DNA of 50,339 bases from an uncultured bacterium (lineage in GTDB: Bacteria > Bacillota > Clostridia > Lachnospirales > Lachnospiraceae), in the NCBI GenBank assembly GCA_905214875.1, contig CAJMNR010000030.1, forward strand, positions 1 to 50,339, in the 5' to 3' direction. The position numbers and the translations under genes are program-made. A model generated the notes under the pieces. It did no database searches and was not told the DNA's origin. It saw nothing but the letters and a program-made list of their open reading frames with translations. This document shows, piece after piece, positions 47,976-50,339 of this stretch. Position 1 is the first letter of the stretch, and the number at the start of each line of letters is the position of its first letter.

Positions 47976-50339
47976 TTATTTATAAAGTTCTACTAACTTT
48001 AATAAATGTTCGTAACGAGCTTTTGCAGCTTCTTCTGATGCACTGAATAATTTTTCAGCACGATCTGGGAAGGAACGAGTAAGTCTTGTATAACGAGTTT
48101 CGTTATTTAAGAATTCTTGGTAAGATCCATCCCCTGGTTTTGAAGTTAAAGTAAATGGATTCTTTCCTTCAGCTTTTAATTGTGGATTGAAGCTGAATAA
48201 ATTCCAGTAACCAGCTTTAACAGCTTTTTTCATTTCATCTTGACAATGGTTCATACCACCTTTAACTCCGTGTAATTCACAAGGAGCGTATCCGATGATA
48301 AGTGATGGACCGTTGTAAGCTTCAGCTTCAGTTAATACTTTAACAGTTTGTGCTGGGTTAGCGCCAAGAGCGATTTGTGCCACATATACGTAACCATAGC
48401 TCATTGCGATTTCAGCAAGGGATTTTTTACCCATGTCTTTACCTGCTGCAGCGAATTGACAAACTTCACCGATGTTAGATGCTTTAGATGCTTGTCCGCC
48501 TGTATTGGAGTACATTTCTGTATCGAATACCATAACGTTTACATTTTCACCAGAAGCAAGTACGTGGTCAAGACCACCAAAACCGATATCGTAAGCCCAA
48601 CCGTCGCCACCGAAGATCCATACGGATTTCTTAGCAAGGTATTGTTTCTTTTCAAGGATTTCTTTAGAAAGTTCACAACCAGCAGCTGCTGCTTTTTCAA
48701 GTTCTGGAACTAAAGCGTTAACAGCTTCTGTATTGTCTTTTGTGCTCTCTTTTGTTTCCATGAATTTAGCAACTGCAGCTTTCATCTCATCAGAAGATTT
48801 GTCTGAAGCAGCGACTTTTTCAAGTTTAGAGATTGCTTGGTCACGTAAAGTCTTTTGTCCAAGATACATACCGAAACCATGTTCCGCATTATCTTCGAAT
48901 AAAGAGTTAGCCCAAGCTGGACCCATCTTAGAGTCTTTGTTTACTGTATATGGACTTGTTGCAGCTGGACCACCCCAGATAGAGGAGCATCCTGTTGCAT
49001 TAGAGATATACATGTGTTCACCGAATAATTGAGTGATTAAACGAGCATATGAAGTTTCTGCACAACCTGCACAGCTTCCTGAGAACTCAAGAAGTGGTTG
49101 GTTAAATTGAGAACCTTTTACAGTATGATCAGCTGGCATTCCAGGTTTCTTTCCAACGTTTGCAACTAAGTAATCGAATACTGGTTGTTCTTCGGATTGA
49201 GATTCCTGAGCAACCATCTTGATTGCTTTGTCAGGTACTGGACATACAGTAACACATTCTCCACATCCCATACAGTCAAGTGGAGATACGCTCATTGTGT
49301 ATTTATATTCAGAAGCCTTAGGTTTTGTATCAGCAAGTTTAGTATTTGCTGGAGCAGCCTTAACTTCTTCGTCGCTTAACATAAATGGACGGATTGTTGC
49401 ATGAGAACATACAAATGCACAGTTATTACATTGGATACATTTTTCTGGATCCCATTCTGGAACCATAACTGCTGTACCACGTTTTTCATATGCAGATGCA
49501 CCAACTTCAAATTGTCCATCTGGGTTTTTAGCGAATGCAGATACTGGTAAGCTATCACCATCCATTAAGCTGATTGGAGTAAGAAGGTTCTTAACCATTT
49601 CAACTGTTTCAGGACGTCCTGTGATTTCTTTTGGCGCTGGATCTTCTGCAGGGTTTGCCCAAGAAGCTGGTACTTCTACTTTGTGTACTGCATCTACACC
49701 TGCATCGATTGCTTTGTAGTTCATTTCTACGACTGCATCACCTTTTTTACCATAGGATTTCTTAGCAGCAGCTTTCATGAAGCTTACAGCGTCATCGATT
49801 GGCATTACGTTTGCTAATTTGAAGAATGCGGATTGTAAGATTGTGTTAGTACGTTTACCCATACCAATTTCAATTGCCTTATCAATTGCATTGATTGTAT
49901 ATAATTGAATGTTGTTATCTGCAATATATTTCTTTGCAGCAGCATTTAATTTTTCATCTAATTCTTCGTCAGACCATTGACAGTTGATCATGAAGATACC
50001 GCCTGGTTTAACGTCTTGTACCATCTTGTAGCCTTTTACAACGTAAGAAGGGTTATGACATGCAACGAAGTCTGCTTGGTTTATGTAATAAGGACTCTTG
50101 ATTGGTTGGTCACCGAATCTTAAGTGAGAGATTGTTACACCACCAGTTTTCTTGGAATCATATTGGAAATATGCTTGGATATATTTATCAGTATGATCAC
50201 CAATGATCTTAGTTGAGTTCTTGTTAGCACCTACTGTACCGTCACCGCCAAGACCCCAGAATTTACATTCTACAGTACCTTTTGCAGATGTGATTGGAGC
50301 TGGTTTAACCTCTGGTAAGCTTAAGTTTGTAACATCATC
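47976..50339 (-). CDS. nifJ: Pyruvate:ferredoxin oxidoreductase, 3' two-thirds
   Basis: The frame runs without stops to the window edge, giving 787 residues; family members are about 1170, so roughly 385 N-terminal residues lie outside. The part begins in domain III (CKFWGLGGDGTVGANKNS). The ferredoxin domain follows with CIQCNNCAFVCSH and CMGCGECVTVCPV. The TPP and cluster domain has GSCAGCAETSYARL, ATGCSSIWGG and GDGWAYDIGFGGLDH...YSNTGGQ. The enzyme converts pyruvate and CoA to acetyl-CoA, CO2 and reduced ferredoxin. It defines the organism as a fermentative anaerobe. Reduced ferredoxin is the natural electron source for flavin redox modules. Confidence 0.97.
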   Translation of the reverse strand, partial: DDVTNLSLPEVKPAPITSAKGTVECKFWGLGGDGTVGANKNSTKIIGDHTDKYIQAYFQYDSKKTGGVTISHLRFGDQPIKSPYYINQADFVACHNPSYVVKGYKMVQDVKPGGIFMINCQWSDEELDEKLNAAAKKYIADNNIQLYTINAIDKAIEIGMGKRTNTILQSAFFKLANVMPIDDAVSFMKAAAKKSYGKKGDAVVEMNYKAIDAGVDAVHKVEVPASWANPAEDPAPKEITGRPETVEMVKNLLTPISLMDGDSLPVSAFAKNPDGQFEVGASAYEKRGTAVMVPEWDPEKCIQCNNCAFVCSHATIRPFMLSDEEVKAAPANTKLADTKPKASEYKYTMSVSPLDCMGCGECVTVCPVPDKAIKMVAQESQSEEQPVFDYLVANVGKKPGMPADHTVKGSQFNQPLLEFSGSCAGCAETSYARLITQLFGEHMYISNATGCSSIWGGPAATSPYTVNKDSKMGPAWANSLFEDNAEHGFGMYLGQKTLRDQAISKLEKVAASDKSSDEMKAAVAKFMETKESTKDNTEAVNALVPELEKAAAAGCELSKEILEKKQYLAKKSVWIFGGDGWAYDIGFGGLDHVLASGENVNVMVFDTEMYSNTGGQASKASNIGEVCQFAAAGKDMGKKSLAEIAMSYGYVYVAQIALGANPAQTVKVLTEAEAYNGPSLIIGYAPCELHGVKGGMNHCQDEMKKAVKAGYWNLFSFNPQLKAEGKNPFTLTSKPGDGSYQEFLNNETRYTRLTRSFPDRAEKLFSASEEAAKARYEHLLKLVELYK

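Noticed and set aside
47976..50024. Independent 682-residue gene starting at 50024
   Set aside because: The frame continues upstream without a stop to the window edge and encodes the preceding PFOR sequence, so this Met is internal.

Overview
The window is low-GC, densely coded DNA. Its gene content points to an anaerobic member of the Firmicutes, most likely Lachnospiraceae (Clostridium cluster XIVa). The pointers are pyruvate:ferredoxin oxidoreductase, the many Ig-like (Big_2) exported proteins, a MecA adaptor, LytTR regulation next to a LiaF-like protein, a CIRCE-controlled Hsp20, strong GGAGG ribosome binding sites and canonical TTGACA/TATAAT promoters. The assignment to this family is inference; no rRNA or other marker is present. 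No tRNA, rRNA, CRISPR array, insertion sequence or prophage was seen.

Layout. 1-850: HTH regulator and DUF2975 membrane protein. 1.0-2.9 kb: metal block with FeoA, a degenerate FeoB-like pseudo-GTPase, and a convergent DtxR/MntR-type repressor. 2.9-6.7 kb: patatin-like lipase, then an extracytoplasmic flavin module (Gx transporter-like protein, NusG-domain-II protein, FMN-binding protein) with a divergent ApbE flavin transferase. 6.7-11.4 kb: a translationally coupled two-component c-di-GMP/transcription pair, a hybrid kinase plus a REC-GGDEF-SARP-like regulator. 11.5-24 kb: enzymes and cell-envelope genes (SGNH hydrolase, M23 peptidase, PRTase-like protein, YqeY, GH3, GDPD, SulP, DUF3810, amidase, GH26-like hydrolase). 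24-32 kb: purine permease, CPBP protease, bactofilin-like protein, CFA synthase, NlpC/P60 protein, NYN protein. 31-35 kb: exported metallophosphoesterase coupled to a YibE/F protein. 34.8-39.5 kb: diguanylate cyclase, MecA, Hsp20 and chemoreceptor. 39.7-47.9 kb: a 50-residue zinc ribbon, an 8-Cys protein, LiaF-like and LytTR proteins, and a 1913-residue DUF11 surface protein. 47.9 kb to the end: the 3' two-thirds of pyruvate:ferredoxin oxidoreductase.

How the genes fit together. The main themes are envelope remodelling (amidase, M23 and NlpC/P60 peptidases, CFA synthase, DUF11 protein, LiaF-like protein) and signal transduction (two GGDEF proteins, a hybrid kinase, a chemoreceptor). A small redox module may move electrons through covalently bound flavin outside the membrane.

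Several regulatory sites can be read directly: a CIRCE operator overlapping the hsp20 -35 box, a sigma-D-type promoter before the chemoreceptor, a 21-bp-period direct repeat upstream of the lytTR promoter, and a DtxR/MntR-like site before feoA. The most unusual items are the pseudo-FeoB, the REC-GGDEF-SARP fusion, the DUF11 giant with a Cys-rich tail, and a dispersed 63-bp element present twice. I found no single locus that I can defend as a wholly new system.
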